Origin: Epiperipatus broadwayi
Lineage: Eukaryota > Onychophora > Udeonychophora > Euonychophora > Peripatidae
Assembly: GCA_028023455.1 (NCBI GenBank)
Contig: JAQFVV010012397.1
Location: 5,320,237-5,384,236, forward strand
DNA length: 64,000 bases
Direction of reading: 5' to 3'
Under the pieces are notes generated by a model. The model was given only the letters and a program-made list of their open reading frames with translations. It made no database searches and had not been told where the DNA came from. This document shows positions 52,680 to 64,000 of this stretch, piece by piece. The position numbers and the translations under genes are program-made. Position 1 is the stretch's first letter, and every line of letters begins with the position of its first letter.

Positions 52680-53052
52680 ATATATTCAGTTCATGCATAT
52701 AGACACATAATTAATCCATGTATTTAGATGCATATTTAATCTATGTATATAGTTGCATATTTAATTCATGGATATAGATATACATTTAATCCATATACAT
52801 AGATGCATATTTAATTCATGTATATAGACATGTATTTAATCCATGTATATGAATGCATATTTAATCCATGTATATATACACATATTTAATCCATGTACAT
52901 AGATGCATATTTAATTCATGTATATAGATGTATATTTATTTCATGTATGTAAACACATATGTAATCCATGTATATAGACATATATTTAATTCATCTATAT
53001 GAATGCATATTTAATTCATGTATATAGATGTACATTTAATCCATGTATATAA
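52680..53052 (+). repeat. 25-bp minisatellite
   Basis: About 15 units of GCATATTTAATTCATGTATA TAGAY, in register at 25 bp with scattered substitutions (TTCATG/TCCATG, ATAGAT/ATGAAT/ATAGAC). Confidence 0.9.
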
Positions 53053-53471
53053 AATAGTAACTCTTTTTTGGTTAACATAATGCATTTGCATAAAATGGGG
53101 TATATCTATTTTAAATTAAATTTTTACATTATAATTTCTATATTTCATTTAGCAAGTTATTATAAAGCTTAACTTTGAATTAATATTATAAGTTTTATCA
53201 CTATAAAAAAAATCAGTGAATTCATTATTGCATATCATTATTGCTGTCAACATATTTCAATTTACATTTTTTTCTCTTTTTTTAATTTTAATAACAATAA
53301 TGACAATTATATTATTCTCTAAGAAATTATTTTGGTATATAACATTTTATTATTTTGTTGAATTACTCATTTTAAATAACTGCATTTCTTTGTATATTTC
53401 TGAAATGCTTTTCTTACAGCATTTTTATAAATATCTTTAAATATTTCAAATGTTATTTAGAGTTTTCTTAC
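53053..53471. other. AT-rich sequence without recognised gene
   Basis: The 74-codon frame at 53216-53440 is hydrophobic low-complexity translation, not supported. Confidence 0.5.
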
Positions 53472-53600
53472 CTTAAATTTATCTGTTGGTGATTCACCAC
53501 TGTTAAATCTTTGCATTAAAAAGGGATTCGTCTTACAAGTGAATGGTATATATTTTCTTTGGTGGTCACTCAGGCATGTTTTTCCATCTTCATCACTTCT
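53472..53600 (-). other. candidate coding exon, minus strand
   Basis: On the minus strand 43 codons are open from 53600 to the donor-like GTAAGA at 53471-53466: RSDEDGKTCLSDHQRKYIPF followed by TCKTNPFLMQRFNSGESPTD KFK. A pyrimidine tract and AG (CTCCTCCCACACCATGAAG) precede it. Immediately upstream in the same frame is TGA. The composition is protein-like and G+C is raised. I recognise no family; a decayed element is possible. Confidence 0.3.
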
Positions 53601-55566
53601 TCATGGTGTGGGAGGAGAATGGGCTATTTCTTCTAGCCAAACATTCTAGGATTTTCCATATTGATAATTTGTTTCTTCATATTTTAGTTTCACAGTAATC
53701 ATCAGTTTCACCTACTGACTGCTGCATTTCTCTAATTACTGGCCATGGTGGCTACAAACTTAGTTGGTTCAATTATTTCAACTATTCTTAATAGAATGAC
53801 TGCAATTAAACTGCAATTAGCTATGAAGTAACTATAACAATCAACCCACTAATCATTGACATTAATTATCTGATTCCTCTATTTATATTATCTTTTATCT
53901 CACCCACAATGACCAACATGTTTTTCATAAACATGTTGACTTTTTTTGCCTAAAGTAAGAAAGTGCCACTATTTTTTTAATGAACTAATTACAGCATTTC
54001 TATATTGTAATTTGTAATCACTGAGCTCTAACAAAAAATATTATATGGGTAACATTTAAAACCACATATTTTTAATGATAAAAATAGTTAATTAAATGTG
54101 TCATTTGATATAATTTCTAATAGTACATTTTAAATATTAAATTTTTTCATCTTCCTTTTTCAGAGAATTTGAATTTACACATTTTATTTTGACAATGTGA
54201 ATGAAAAACTGATTTAATTCACTGTCAATTATTATTATTTTTTAAAAATTTCACTCATTAAAATGGTGTCAGCTTTTTAATCAAACCATTTTAAAATGGG
54301 AAGGGGAGGTAACTTCACGATATATGAAGCAACATGTCTGTTTCAATATATACATTTTTTATTATATATATATATATGAGGACATAGAAAGCTCTTAAAA
54401 GTGCTTAGCTGCCCTTGTTTTAGCATTATTCAATTGTAATTTTTTTTTGATTCTGTTTCAGCACATGTAATTGTGTTAATATTACACTCATCTAAAGAAA
54501 GTTATGTATTTTTTATACTTACAATATATAACTGTTTTATGTTTTCATTGATATATTTTTCTGAACTTCACAAAAGGAATAGACAATTTTTAAACTTTTC
54601 TTAAGATTCAAATTATAGTTTTGGATTTAAAATATTAGATTAATTTTATATTATCCAAATGATATATGGTTTTTTGATTTTACTAACACTCACTGCTTAC
54701 CTTGATGTCATATTTACTTCTGTTATTATTTGCTTTAAATGCACAAATGTACTAAATTTTTAGATTGGTGCCTTTATTACTCCTATAATGAGTATCTTGG
54801 AAAATAAAGTAATCTGGCTTATAGGTAATGAATAAAAATATCTAATTTTGACAGGATAACATTTAATATGATGCTTCAAATAAATAAACATAACATTTTT
54901 AATCATCATAATAAAATTATAAGAAATTAACATTACATTTTTTTCAATAATTTCATATCTAATTTTTTAGTATTTTTTTCCACTTCATTATGTTGCATTG
55001 TATTCACAACAATGCAGATATGTTTTGTAAAATAATAACTGTCAGGCTTTTTTAATAATTTCTATCATTAAATATATTTATTTTGATTTTAGACAAAACA
55101 ATTTTATATTTAATATCGTGAATAATGTATCATTTCGATCTATTTCGATCCATTACTTAAACTGTCTGCAACACATACATATAAATATATACTTACATCT
55201 ATTTTCTTACCTCACCCATAATTCCTCAAAATGCCAACAGAAAAACTACATGATAGACAGAACATAATACTGTTTTTCAATAAGAAAATTGTAGGAGACT
55301 ATTGGAAGTTATTTATTTTTTTCACATTAAAAATTGTTCCTCTTTGATTTAATGTCACAATATATATATATATATAACATATTCATTATTTATTTAAAGA
55401 AATAATCGATCTTAATAAACAATATAAAAATAAATACATTTTTTAAAATATCAAACCAGATTTTCGTTCCTTGTAGCAACTTTATCCTGTGAACATTATT
55501 TAAATTACAATATAATAACAACACCAAATGTAAAGTACATATATGTGCATAAAGATAAATAAATAT
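53601..55566. other. AT-rich sequence without recognised gene
   Basis: Somewhat G+C-richer until about 53950, then plain AT-rich sequence. Nothing recognised. Confidence 0.45.
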
Positions 55567-55893
55567 ATAAAAGCTTATTAACTATTTAATTTTTTTACTT
55601 TACAAAACAAATCTCCAAAAAATAATATTGTAGTTATACTTTTAAAGTTTTTAATAATCCAATAACAACCATTTCCCACCTAATTGTATTGGACCTTTAA
55701 CCATGTTTACAATTAGGTAGAAAATGGTCATTATTGGATTATTGAAAAATGCGTAAACATGGTTAAAGGTCTAGTATAATTAGTAAAAAATAGTCATTAT
55801 TGGATTATTGGAAACTTTACAACTATAATTAAAATATTATTTTTTGGAAATTTGTTTTGTAAATTGAAAAATTAGATAATAATGAGCTTTTAT
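55567..55893. mobile_element. foldback element, about 140-bp arms
   Basis: Arms 55567-55702 and 55752-55893 are inverted copies: ATAAAAGCTTATTAACTATT on the left mirrors the right end. AATAATCCAATAAC..CCATTT and GGACCTTTAACCATGTTTA near the inner ends are mirrored too. The centre (55703-55750) carries a third, sense piece of the arm (GGTCATTATTGGATTATTGA). No coding capacity. Confidence 0.75.
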
Positions 55894-56173
55894 TTACTTA
55901 TTAATCTTTATATATATATATATACTTTATTTTTCGTGTTTTTATTGTATTATCCTTTAAATAATGTCCACTGGATGAATTTGCTATAAAATAATTTGTC
56001 ATGTGATAATAAATGAGTAGACATATTAATAAATTTTTTATGCGGAATAAAGAACTGGTTTGATGTTTTGAGTACAATTTATTTATTTTTAAGTTGCCAA
56101 TTATCAATTTTATTTGAGATTGATAATTACTTTAGATTTGATTAAAAAACAACATTATGAACATTTTTTTTTT
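55894..56173. other. AT-rich spacer
   Basis: Nothing recognised. Confidence 0.5.
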
Positions 56174-56261
56174 CATATGTCAAATGCGTTATCTGGGAAG
56201 TGAACCCGGTCCCGCTGCTTGGAAGGCAGCTATGCTAACCACTAGGCCACCAACGCTTGAC
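56174..56261 (-). mobile_element. tRNA-Gly-like mini-SINE, copy 6 (TCC anticodon)
   Basis: The minus strand reads GTCAAGCGTTGGTGGCCTAG, GCATAGCTGCCTTCCAAGCA and CCGGGTTCACTTCCCAG, then ATAACGCATTTGACATATG. The acceptor strands GCGTTGG and ATAACGC pair except for one mismatch, and the T arm has one mismatch. This is the copy closest to an intact tRNA-Gly(UCC). The 5' and 3' extensions and A-run mark it as the SINE. Confidence 0.75.
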
Positions 56262-56329
56262 AGATTTTGAATAATTTTAATGCTTAAAATTTGACCATTT
56301 GAAATTATATATATATATACAGATATATT

Positions 56330-56668
56330 TTATATCCCTGAAGTTTAGATGTAATTATCAGGGATTTGAACCTAGGCTTTCAAGATTCCTTCAGCTTTTT
56401 AATGGTATGAAAAACTGAAGAGTTGACTGGTAGAGTAGATTGAAGCCTGTCCATTAAAGTTTGAAGATTTGAAATGTTAATATAAACTGAGCACTGATGA
56501 TATGTATGTGTATGGGAGATGATGATCTGAACCAAATAATAAGTGCTGGTTCAACATGAAATACTTATATTGGAGATAATTTATTTTTCACATGTGCGTG
56601 GTCACGTGTATTGGTTGTATGAGATAGATTGGATAGCTGAATTGAGTTTGAAAATCTGGGTCCAAATC

Positions 56669-56680
<12 letters not shown>
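56330..56680 (+). mobile_element. M1 foldback family, 56.3-kb copy
   Basis: The left terminus GATGTAATTATCAGGGATTT GAACCTAG mirrors the right terminus CTGGGTCCAAATCCCCTA. The interior follows M1 order (CCATTAAAGTTTGAAGATTT, GGGAGATGATGATCTGAACC, TGCTGGTTCAACATGAAATA, GTGGTCACGTGTATTGGTTG). It runs into an (AT)n at 56670-56723. Confidence 0.7.

Positions 56681-56723
<43 letters not shown>
56670..56723. repeat. (TA)n microsatellite
   Basis: About 27 TA units at the right end of the M1 copy. Another (TA)n lies at 56838-56877. Confidence 0.95.
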
Positions 56724-56726
<3 letters not shown>

Positions 56727-56839
56727 AGGCCCACAAATGAACGAAATTTTGTTAGTAGAAATCTATTTCATTAACAATTTTATACATAACCAAATATATA
56801 TATTAAAATTTTTTTTACTTGTATTTTGAATTCATCCAA

Positions 56840-56879
<40 letters not shown>

Positions 56880-57274
56880 GAATGTTGTTAATATTAGTAT
56901 TGTACTAATGTTTCAGCAGTATCACACTAGTCATCATGAAGTAAGAAGTAAGTCAACTATACTAATGTTGCAGAGATGCTAGAAAAAAAACAAACTATGT
57001 AGATTAATTCATAAAATGTCATAAATACCTGATTTCAATTTTAGCCATCACATGATTTTCAAAATAAAAGACAGTTTTTTATCAATAAACAAAGAGATAA
57101 AAAAATAGTGGCCCTTAATAAACTTCAATTTAAAATTAATGATATTTTTTGTTTACATATTTTACAATTTTTTTCAAACACAGTGAATTAAATATGTTAT
57201 TATGTTTATTGATTCATACACACATCTATATATATATATGTTAATATTTCTTTTAAAATGCTAAGTATGCTTTT
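56724..57274. other. AT-rich sequence without recognised gene
   Basis: Contains a second (TA)n run at 56838-56877; otherwise nothing recognised. Confidence 0.5.
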
Positions 57275-57412
57275 TCACACAATTATTAATGATAGTGCTT
57301 AATAATTGTGTGAATAAAACATATATATATATATGATTATTTTTTACTTTAAGATATGAAATATGTTTTATTCACACAATTATTAAAACACTGGCATTAA
57401 TAATTATGTAAA
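57275..57412. repeat. nested short palindromes
   Basis: TTCACACAATTATTA is mirrored by TAATAATTGTGTGAA in a hairpin at 57275-57316. A second version of this hairpin is at 57371-57412. Between them GAATAAAACATA is mirrored by TATGTTTTATTC, so the two hairpins are joined by a third. Confidence 0.7.
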
Positions 57413-57644
57413 AATAATATTATGGCATAGTAAAATAAATATTTTATGTATGTATGAGTACAGTGTCAATAAACATGATACCATAGTTAAAATATCTTCT
57501 ATTTAAAAATTTTTCCAAACATATTGATAAAAAAAGTCATTAGTTTTACCGACAACATTGTTCTTCATTGTATGCATTAGATTGTTTATTTGTTGATAAT
57601 ATTTTCCAGTTAGCATTGTGTGGTATTTTAATATTTCCATTCTT

Positions 57645-57741
57645 GCTATTAAAAGGTGTGAAGGTTGCCTTGACAGCAGTTAGAAATATTGGTTGCTATA
57701 TTTACTGTGAATGTTTAGGTGGTTACTGGTTGGAAACTAAT
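57645..57741 (+). repeat. R3 block, 57.6-kb copy
   Basis: AAGGTTGCCTTGACAGCAGT then TAGAAATATTGG onward. It shares its left part with the 9.15-kb copy and its right part with the 52.5-kb copy. Confidence 0.8.
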
Positions 57742-58243
57742 TAATAAAATATTATATTACTAAAAGTTGATTTCTGTTTTGGTATCATTTATAATAAGCT
57801 TATATAATCAGCAACTACTAGATGGCAATACATTTAAATCTTAGATGAACTTTCAGCTTGTATCTATGTCCATAAGAAGTGTGATTTAAAATTGAAACTA
57901 ATGCAGTTATAGAAATCATTTGAATTCCTTATTTACAATTATGCTTAAATACTGAAATTCAAAAAGATTTTTAATTCAAGACAATCTACTTTTATTGTTA
58001 TATAGAGCTGACATCAGGTCAATAATTGTAAATGATTCTGCAATATATAAATAGCTTTAACTATATTTAAATAAATTTTGAACTGAATTAAAAAAAATTC
58101 TATAATATTTATTGTACATGTAAATAACATGGTTGGAATGAAATTATAGCATAAATTGTAATCTCATTTTACATTGTTATTTGTATCTGATTAAAGCTGG
58201 CATTAGCTTTTTGAGTTCATATATAAATTTTATTTATCCACTG

Positions 58244-58279
<36 letters not shown>

Positions 58280-58326
58280 TGGATAAATATCTATATATTT
58301 TTTTTTATATTTATATATATAGAGGT

Positions 58327-58365
<39 letters not shown>

Positions 58366-60034
58366 AACCTCTGTCTTCTTCACTTATTCACTTTATTAGA
58401 TTTATAAATGCCCAGGCGCCAATTCTATACAAGATAGAATAAAATTTATAATTGTAAATTGCTTTTAAACTTATTTAAAATATTCTTATATTGTAATTAC
58501 TCTATGGCTTAGCTCAGTTGGGGTTATAAGATATGGTCTTCATATAGGATGCAAATAAGAGTAATAAAACATTTATGGATAACAATTCTGTAACACTAAT
58601 TTAATCATATGCCGCACATTTATTCAATTATAAAACTATTGCAAAATTATCATGTATCACATTTAGTATAGGATAGATAATGATGAGGGTTGGGTACCTT
58701 TTATCCACATCACCACCTATTCTAAGCAAAGTAGAATATATTATTAGCACTGTAATATGATGATTTATCATCTCCAGACAGATTAAATAAAACTTGACTT
58801 ATACTAGCAAATTTAGATATTCTAGAGATATGTTATGTTAAGCATATATATGTGTGTGTGGAAATAGAGAATTGAACATATATAATCAAGCGATTCATAT
58901 GGGCTATTAATTCAATAAAACATTTATTAAAAGTAAAAGACAAAATAAATAATAAATAGAAATAAAAATATCATTTTATGCACCTTGCTAAACAATTACA
59001 TTTCTTCTACAGTAAAAACCAAAACTGACTAATAGTTAATATACGAATCATAGATTTTCGAATATGTGCGTTTTTATAACATTGTAAATATAATGTATTT
59101 CTAAAACATATTTTTATTAGATTATTTATAAAGTATATAGTGCAACAAATTAATTATTTTTTTATACGTATTATAAAAAATTATAAAACACTTATCTGTT
59201 ATAATCAGTGTATATCATCTAACATTAACTATACAAAAATGAAGAAAGGCAGGGGAAAACAATAGCCAAACACTTACATCTATATACATGAGGGTTAAAT
59301 AATATCTGTAAACTCAAACTAAATAATATAATCATCCCTCGACCATTTCTACCTCCAAAAACACTCAACACACTTCCTACACAAATGAACTTATAACAGA
59401 CAAGGTTTTAATTCTTTATTTTTTTAAATAAATTCCATTAACGAAATTGAAGCATAATAAATACAATTTAAAAAAAATACCAATAATTTATATCATCATG
59501 CACACATCCAAATCTCTATAATTATATTATATATAATTTCTAGATCATACAAAATAATAGATTACCATATTATAATAATATGAAGTTACATTGTTTTTTT
59601 TTTTTTTTAAAAGAAAACAAAAAAAAATTGGTTGTACATCTGTTGTAATCAATAATGAAAAATACTTATCAATATCCCATCATTACATGTCAAGTTTTTT
59701 TAAAAAAATTGAAAGTTGAAAGAAACATACATATTAATTTCAAAGACAACAGTAAATTATAACATAAAAAAAAATGTCTATCCGATTTTTAAAGCATAAT
59801 TTGTTAAGAATGACAATAGTTTTTTTTTATTCTAGAATTCCGTGACAGGCGTTATAAGATTTGCATGCATTGGAATTATTTTATTATATATGTGCAAATA
59901 GCAAAGTTATACAGTATAAAATTATCCTCTTGATATAAGATTAAATGGATAAACTCTTTCATTTTAAATTTTATTTTGCAGAATATTGATAGAAAATTCT
60001 TAAAATTGAAAATCAAGCGTTTAACTATAGCGTT
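57742..60034. other. AT-rich sequence with AT hairpins
   Basis: No gene recognised. TTTATCCACTGAT and ATCAGTGGATAAA enclose an (AT)n at 58227-58287, and another (AT)n lies at 58330-58362. At 58505-58560 GGCTTAGCTCAGTTGG resembles a tRNA A box without a matching B box, probably an old tRNA-derived relic. The 81-codon minus-strand frame near 59876-60121 is not supported. Confidence 0.45.
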
Positions 60035-60464
60035 TAATAAGAAAATTTTAGCTAGCTTTATTTTAAACAATTTTGTCATTCTGATATTATTTATTTTTGG
60101 TAATACTTTAAAACAAATCATAATTAATTAGCTTACATAAAATCCAGGCATTTTAAAGGTAGTGAATATGGATCATCAAATGACAGAAATTTGGAGCTGG
60201 CTTCCCTCTGGGGGGTTTATCTCCTCATTTTTATATTATTCCAGTAGTATAATAAGAAAATTTTAGCTAGCTTTATTTTAAACAATTTTGTCATTCTGAT
60301 ATTATTTATTTTTGGTAATACTTTAAAACAAATCATAATTAATTAGCTTACATAAAATCCAGGCATTTTAAAGGTAGTGAATATGGATCATCAAATGACA
60401 GAAATTTGGAGCTGGCTTCCCTCTGGGGGGTTTATCTCCTCATTTTTATATTATTCCAGTAGTA
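60035..60464 (+). repeat. 215-bp tandem duplication, apparently identical
   Basis: The unit TAATAAGAAAATTTTAGCTA ... TATTATTCCAGTAGTA occupies 60035-60249 and 60250-60464; I see no difference between copies. It is either a very recent duplication or an assembly artefact. Confidence 0.95.
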
Positions 60465-62459
60465 TAATAGAAAATTCTCCACAGGTATATTATTAGAATC
60501 CTCGCAATGTTTTTTTTATTTGTTCTAATACTCTTAGAGAGTTATTGATTGTTTTAAGCTTTTTTTTTTTATATATCTTCTTCCTTAGAATTTTTTTTAT
60601 ACTTTTTTTCAAGTTTTAAACTTTCTGTCTTTCCCCACTCATGCCCTCTGTGTTTCTTATTACAATCAACTTTGGAAGTGTGTCAGAATTTTTACTTATA
60701 AAATTTTAACAATACACTATTTGAATAGAATAAACATAATAATAAAAAAAAATATCAAATATTAATTTACAAATGTTATTCACTAATATACAAATAAACT
60801 TTATCATTTTAAATATAAGATTATGAACAATACATAATTAGTAAATAATAAATAAAATATAGAAAAGAAAATTCTAATTAATAATATATCTACGTATCTG
60901 CTTATTATGACATGTAAATTTTTCTACTACATACAAACATCCCTGATGTTGTTCATCCTCCTCTTCTACTACCAAACATATATAATCCAAAACTCTACCA
61001 ATCAGTACACCCAATTAAAGTTTTAATTTTTTGAGTCCTAATTTTAACTAGCAAATTACATCACAATTCATTTTTCTCTGATAATTATTTTTAGTCATTG
61101 TTAACACAAATGTGAACTTCCCACATTTATTCTTGGTGCCAACCTGGAAGGACACAATATAGAGAGATAAAATTAAGAAGTTTTTACATATAGAACATTA
61201 AGACAAATGCCTCTCCAGAAATCTCTTATAAAGTTGTAGTAAAAAAATAACATTATTTACAAGTATTGTTAATCTCCATGTAGTATGTTTAAATGGTTTT
61301 CCAGCCTTACTTACTTTTAAATAAATATAACTAGATATCCTTTTATTGATCAATATTTTATAAATGAATGCATTGTTTAAACGTCAGGAGGAATTCCTTT
61401 ACTTTATTAAATAAAAAAATTAATGTTTAATAAATATCTTACAGTAAATAATTGGATTGATTCTCTGCCTTAAATACTCGAAGTAATCTTTTTTGTATAC
61501 AAGGAGAACCAATATGAAGGTTTCTTGTTATCACATTGTTGAATATTGAAGTGGGGGTATGCATTATTTACTATAACAGCATTGACTATTTAAAAACAAT
61601 TGCATTCAACATTATATATATCTGGAAATAGTTTAATTATCACTCTTGAGAACAACAAATAAAAAGGTAAAACTTTTGAAACTGTGGTCCTGTTTCTCTA
61701 AGTATTTGAATATGAGTCTAAAACAGACAATTATTAATAATTTTTTTAGAGGTATTATCTTACGATATCATATAATTACATTTTGGTGTTATTATATTTC
61801 TCATCACCCATAGAATAGTAGCAGGTAATTTTCAATTATGATGGAACTTCATTCATAAATGCCATCTTGTTATATATTAGGTACTTAAAATTATATTGTT
61901 TGAGTATAAATGTCTAGATAATAGATAGTCTGGATTGTGCATATTAAATTATCTTCCTAAAAATAGACAAAAATAGTTATTACTATGATTGTGTTGTTTA
62001 ATAAGCACTTTATATAATTAAAATAGATGATAGTGTAGTAAAGAAAATCCTTAAAAAAGAAGCTCTTATTTATAAGTCATATTTAATGCATATATTATAA
62101 AATTATGAAAAATTAATGATTGTATTTTATTTGTAATCTATGTATATAGACTTAAACTATCAAACATTACAGAATTGATTGTGATAAATATTAGTTTGCT
62201 ATTGTTTTATTTATTGTAGAACTGTTAATAGGTTTTTCTATCTAAAAGTGCAAACACCAGTTAGTTACTTTAGTTCTAAATAATGTATTTATTTATACAA
62301 TAATTTATATTTTTATTATTTACAACAAAAAAACACTTATATCTTTAAAATAAATCCATTTACTTCTGTTTCTAATCACGTCTCAATCCTTTTTTCTTTT
62401 CAAAAATATACAGTACATATAGCAATATAATTCTATAATTAAAACCACTTCTTTTCTTT
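60465..62459. other. AT-rich sequence without recognised gene
   Basis: Somewhat G+C-richer at 60890-61320 without a recognisable frame. Nothing else recognised. Confidence 0.45.
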
Positions 62460-63432
62460 TCAAAAACTTTATTTGATGTATATATATATCCACTTATTTC
62501 CAACGTTTCGACTATCTTTACTCTATAGTCATTTTCAAGGATCTAGAAAAAACATATTACATTATAAACAAACTTTACATAATAAAAACAAAAAACAAAA
62601 AAAAAAAACAACAACAAAATAATCAAAAACAATATAAAACATATAAACCCCATAAAATTTAAAAATAAATAAAATACATTAAAATCAATTAAATTAAAAA
62701 CACAAAACATACACCATACTTACTTGACTCCCTTCTCAAAAAACTTTCCCTTTTTACATTTGCTTTTATTCAAAAAACCAATTGTTACAATAAAAAACTT
62801 ATTTCTTTTTTCTTTTTATATACTTCAAAAATGAATTTATTTCCAAAAATAATTCTTTATTCATGTCTTATCCAATTCTATTTAAAACAGGTCTATTTAA
62901 AACAGGTTTATATCTTTTTATATATAAACTCTCTTTTACCATTCTTTCTTTATACAATCTAACCCCCTCCAACATTTTAATCTTAAAATCTGTATGTCCA
63001 ACTTACTTACTATGTATATTTACATTAGAATTTCTCTCTCTCAAATGCTGTTTTAATCTTGTCTCTAATTTGTTCTTTGTTGTACCAATATATGATACAT
63101 CTTTATTCTCTTTTTTACAATCCAAACATTCTATTTTATAAATACCATTCATGTTTTCAACATTCCTATTTCTTATCATATTACCTAAATTACATTTCTT
63201 TTTATATACTGGTTTCAACAATAAACCACATTCCTTACCATATTTCTTATTCATATCCCTCATTATCTTTTTAATCTTAAAAAAAGTACTTTTTGACACT
63301 TTATACCAACTATATATAAATTCCTTCTTTTTTTCTTTCTTTTTTCTCAATTTCCTCTCAATTTTGTCTATATTCTTTTTTCCACATATTTTTTATTAAT
63401 AATCTTAATTGGATAATCACTTTTATTGCCTC
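62460..63432 (-). pseudogene. PLE 2, inverted arm (GIY-YIG end and 3' UTR)
   Basis: On the minus strand a 115-codon open frame (63350-63003) leads from a basic linker (KVSKSTFFKIKKIM) to GLLLKPVYKKKCNLGNMIRN and the endonuclease NGIYKIECLDCKKENKDVSY IGTTKNKLETRLKQHLRE. G-I-Y, Y-I-G, C-x2-C and the Arg of R-x-x-x-H-L are all present. A stop follows IHSK, but related frame continues (HTDFKIKMLEGVRLYKERMV), so the stop is probably a lesion. The 3' UTR holds a duplicated CCTGTTTTAAATAGA and, near 62500-62550, the GACTAT/ATAGTC hairpin followed by GAAACGTTGG, as at 1.86 kb. It mirrors the plus-strand arm from about 63645 to the window end. Confidence 0.88.
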
Positions 63433-63439
63433 ATTTTTT

Positions 63440-64000
63440 ATATGGATGTTAAAATTAAAAAAGTTATAAAAATTATAGAGTAGAGATTGAGAATAGTATT
63501 TTTAGAAAAGATACTTTTTATGGATTATTGAGTAATTGGGAATCAGATATTGAATACATACATAGGATTAATATTGTTAATAATACAATAGTTAGAGGAA
63601 TTAATCTATGTTCAGAGGAGGGGTTATTTAGGGAGGAAATGGAGTGTATAAAAAATGAGCCAATAAAAATGATTATCCAATTAAGATTATTAATAAATTA
63701 TGTGGAAAAAAGAATATAGACAAAATTGAAAGGAAATTGAGAAAAAAGAAAGGAAAAAAGAAGGAATTTATGTATAGTGGGTATAAAGTGTCAAAAAGTA
63801 CTTTTTTTAAGATTAAAAAGATAATGAGGGATATGAATAAGAAATATGGTAAGGAATGTGGTTTATTGTTGAAACCAGTATATAAAAAGAAATGTAATTT
63901 AGGTAATATGATAAGAAATAGGAATGTTGAAAACATGAATGGTATTTATAAAATAGAATGTTTGGATTGTAAAAAAGAGAATAAAGATGTATCATATATT
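63440..64000 (+). pseudogene. PLE 2, main arm (RT thumb to GIY-YIG start), runs off end
   Basis: The frame enters with RKDTFYGLLSNWESDIEYIH, matching the post-catalytic RT region (YRK-x-T-F-x-G-x-x-x-NW-x-S), then IVRGINLCSEEGLFREEMEC (thumb, R-x-x-x-LCS). A stop at about 63717 follows YVEKRI. Downstream the linker and NGIYKIECLDCKKENKDVSY I reach position 64000. The catalytic RT palm is absent because the inverted arm lies directly upstream (junction 63433-63440). The element continues past the window. The paired inverted arms match the organisation of PLE 1 but the proteins are clearly different families. Confidence 0.85.

Noticed and set aside
56174-56261. Functional tRNA-Gly gene
   Set aside because: It resembles tRNA-Gly(UCC) but has acceptor and T-arm mismatches, SINE-type extensions and an A-run, and belongs to a dispersed family.
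58505-58560. tRNA gene
   Set aside because: Only an A-box-like GGCTTAGCTCAGTTGG is present; no B box or cloverleaf could be drawn.
63059-63399. Plus-strand hydrophobic proteins
   Set aside because: Antisense shadows of the PLE 2 endonuclease arm.

Overview
The window looks like a non-coding stretch of an invertebrate animal (metazoan) genome. By eye it is roughly three quarters A+T. CpG is scarce almost everywhere, which suggests germline CpG methylation. It is dense in dispersed repeats, microsatellites and decayed retroelements. I cannot name the phylum. No complete host protein gene is visible; a few exon-like segments (near 21.5, 27.4-29.2, 46.0 and 53.5 kb) are the only candidates, and none was recognised.

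Layout. 0-2 kb: a fragment of a LINE endonuclease domain and the 3' tail of a Penelope-like element (PLE). 5-11.4 kb: three copies of a very short tRNA-Gly-derived SINE, paired dispersed repeats and a 0.65-kb inverted repeat. 12 kb and 17.7 kb: copies of a hammerhead-ribozyme-like repeat. 13.4-15.9 kb: a broken two-ORF LINE (CCHC ORF1, truncated endonuclease ORF2) between TAA microsatellites. 18.4-19.8 kb: a foldback family (called M1 here) and a SINE with perfect target-site duplications. 24.5-26.7 kb: a broken PLE (reverse transcriptase plus GIY-YIG) with an inverted copy of its 3' half at its 5' end. 27.5-29.3 kb: a 162-bp satellite next to a CpG-rich patch. 29.9-32.5 kb: an antisense Ty3/gypsy relic split by an insertion. 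33.4-36.2 kb: a 754-bp tetranucleotide block, an inverted M1 dimer and a 319-bp satellite. 44.9-48.3 kb: ATT/AAT microsatellites alternating with three inverted-repeat elements. 50.4-51.2 kb: a composite hammerhead-like element with a 14-bp target-site duplication. 52.5-53.05 kb: a 25-bp minisatellite. 55.6-57.7 kb: more foldbacks and SINE or M1 copies. 60.0-60.5 kb: an apparently identical 215-bp tandem duplication. 62.5-64 kb: a second PLE, again with inverted arms, running off the window end.

How it fits together. The autonomous machinery seen (PLE, LINE, gypsy) is inactivated by stops, frameshifts or truncation. The non-autonomous families (mini-SINE, hammerhead-like repeat, foldbacks) are the kind of passengers such machinery mobilises. 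The most unusual feature is the hammerhead-like family: four loci, one with an inverted-plus-direct arrangement resembling the PLEs in the same window. Stem I can form in different copies with different sequences, which hints at conservation of an RNA fold. All family assignments come from reading motifs by eye, without database searches.
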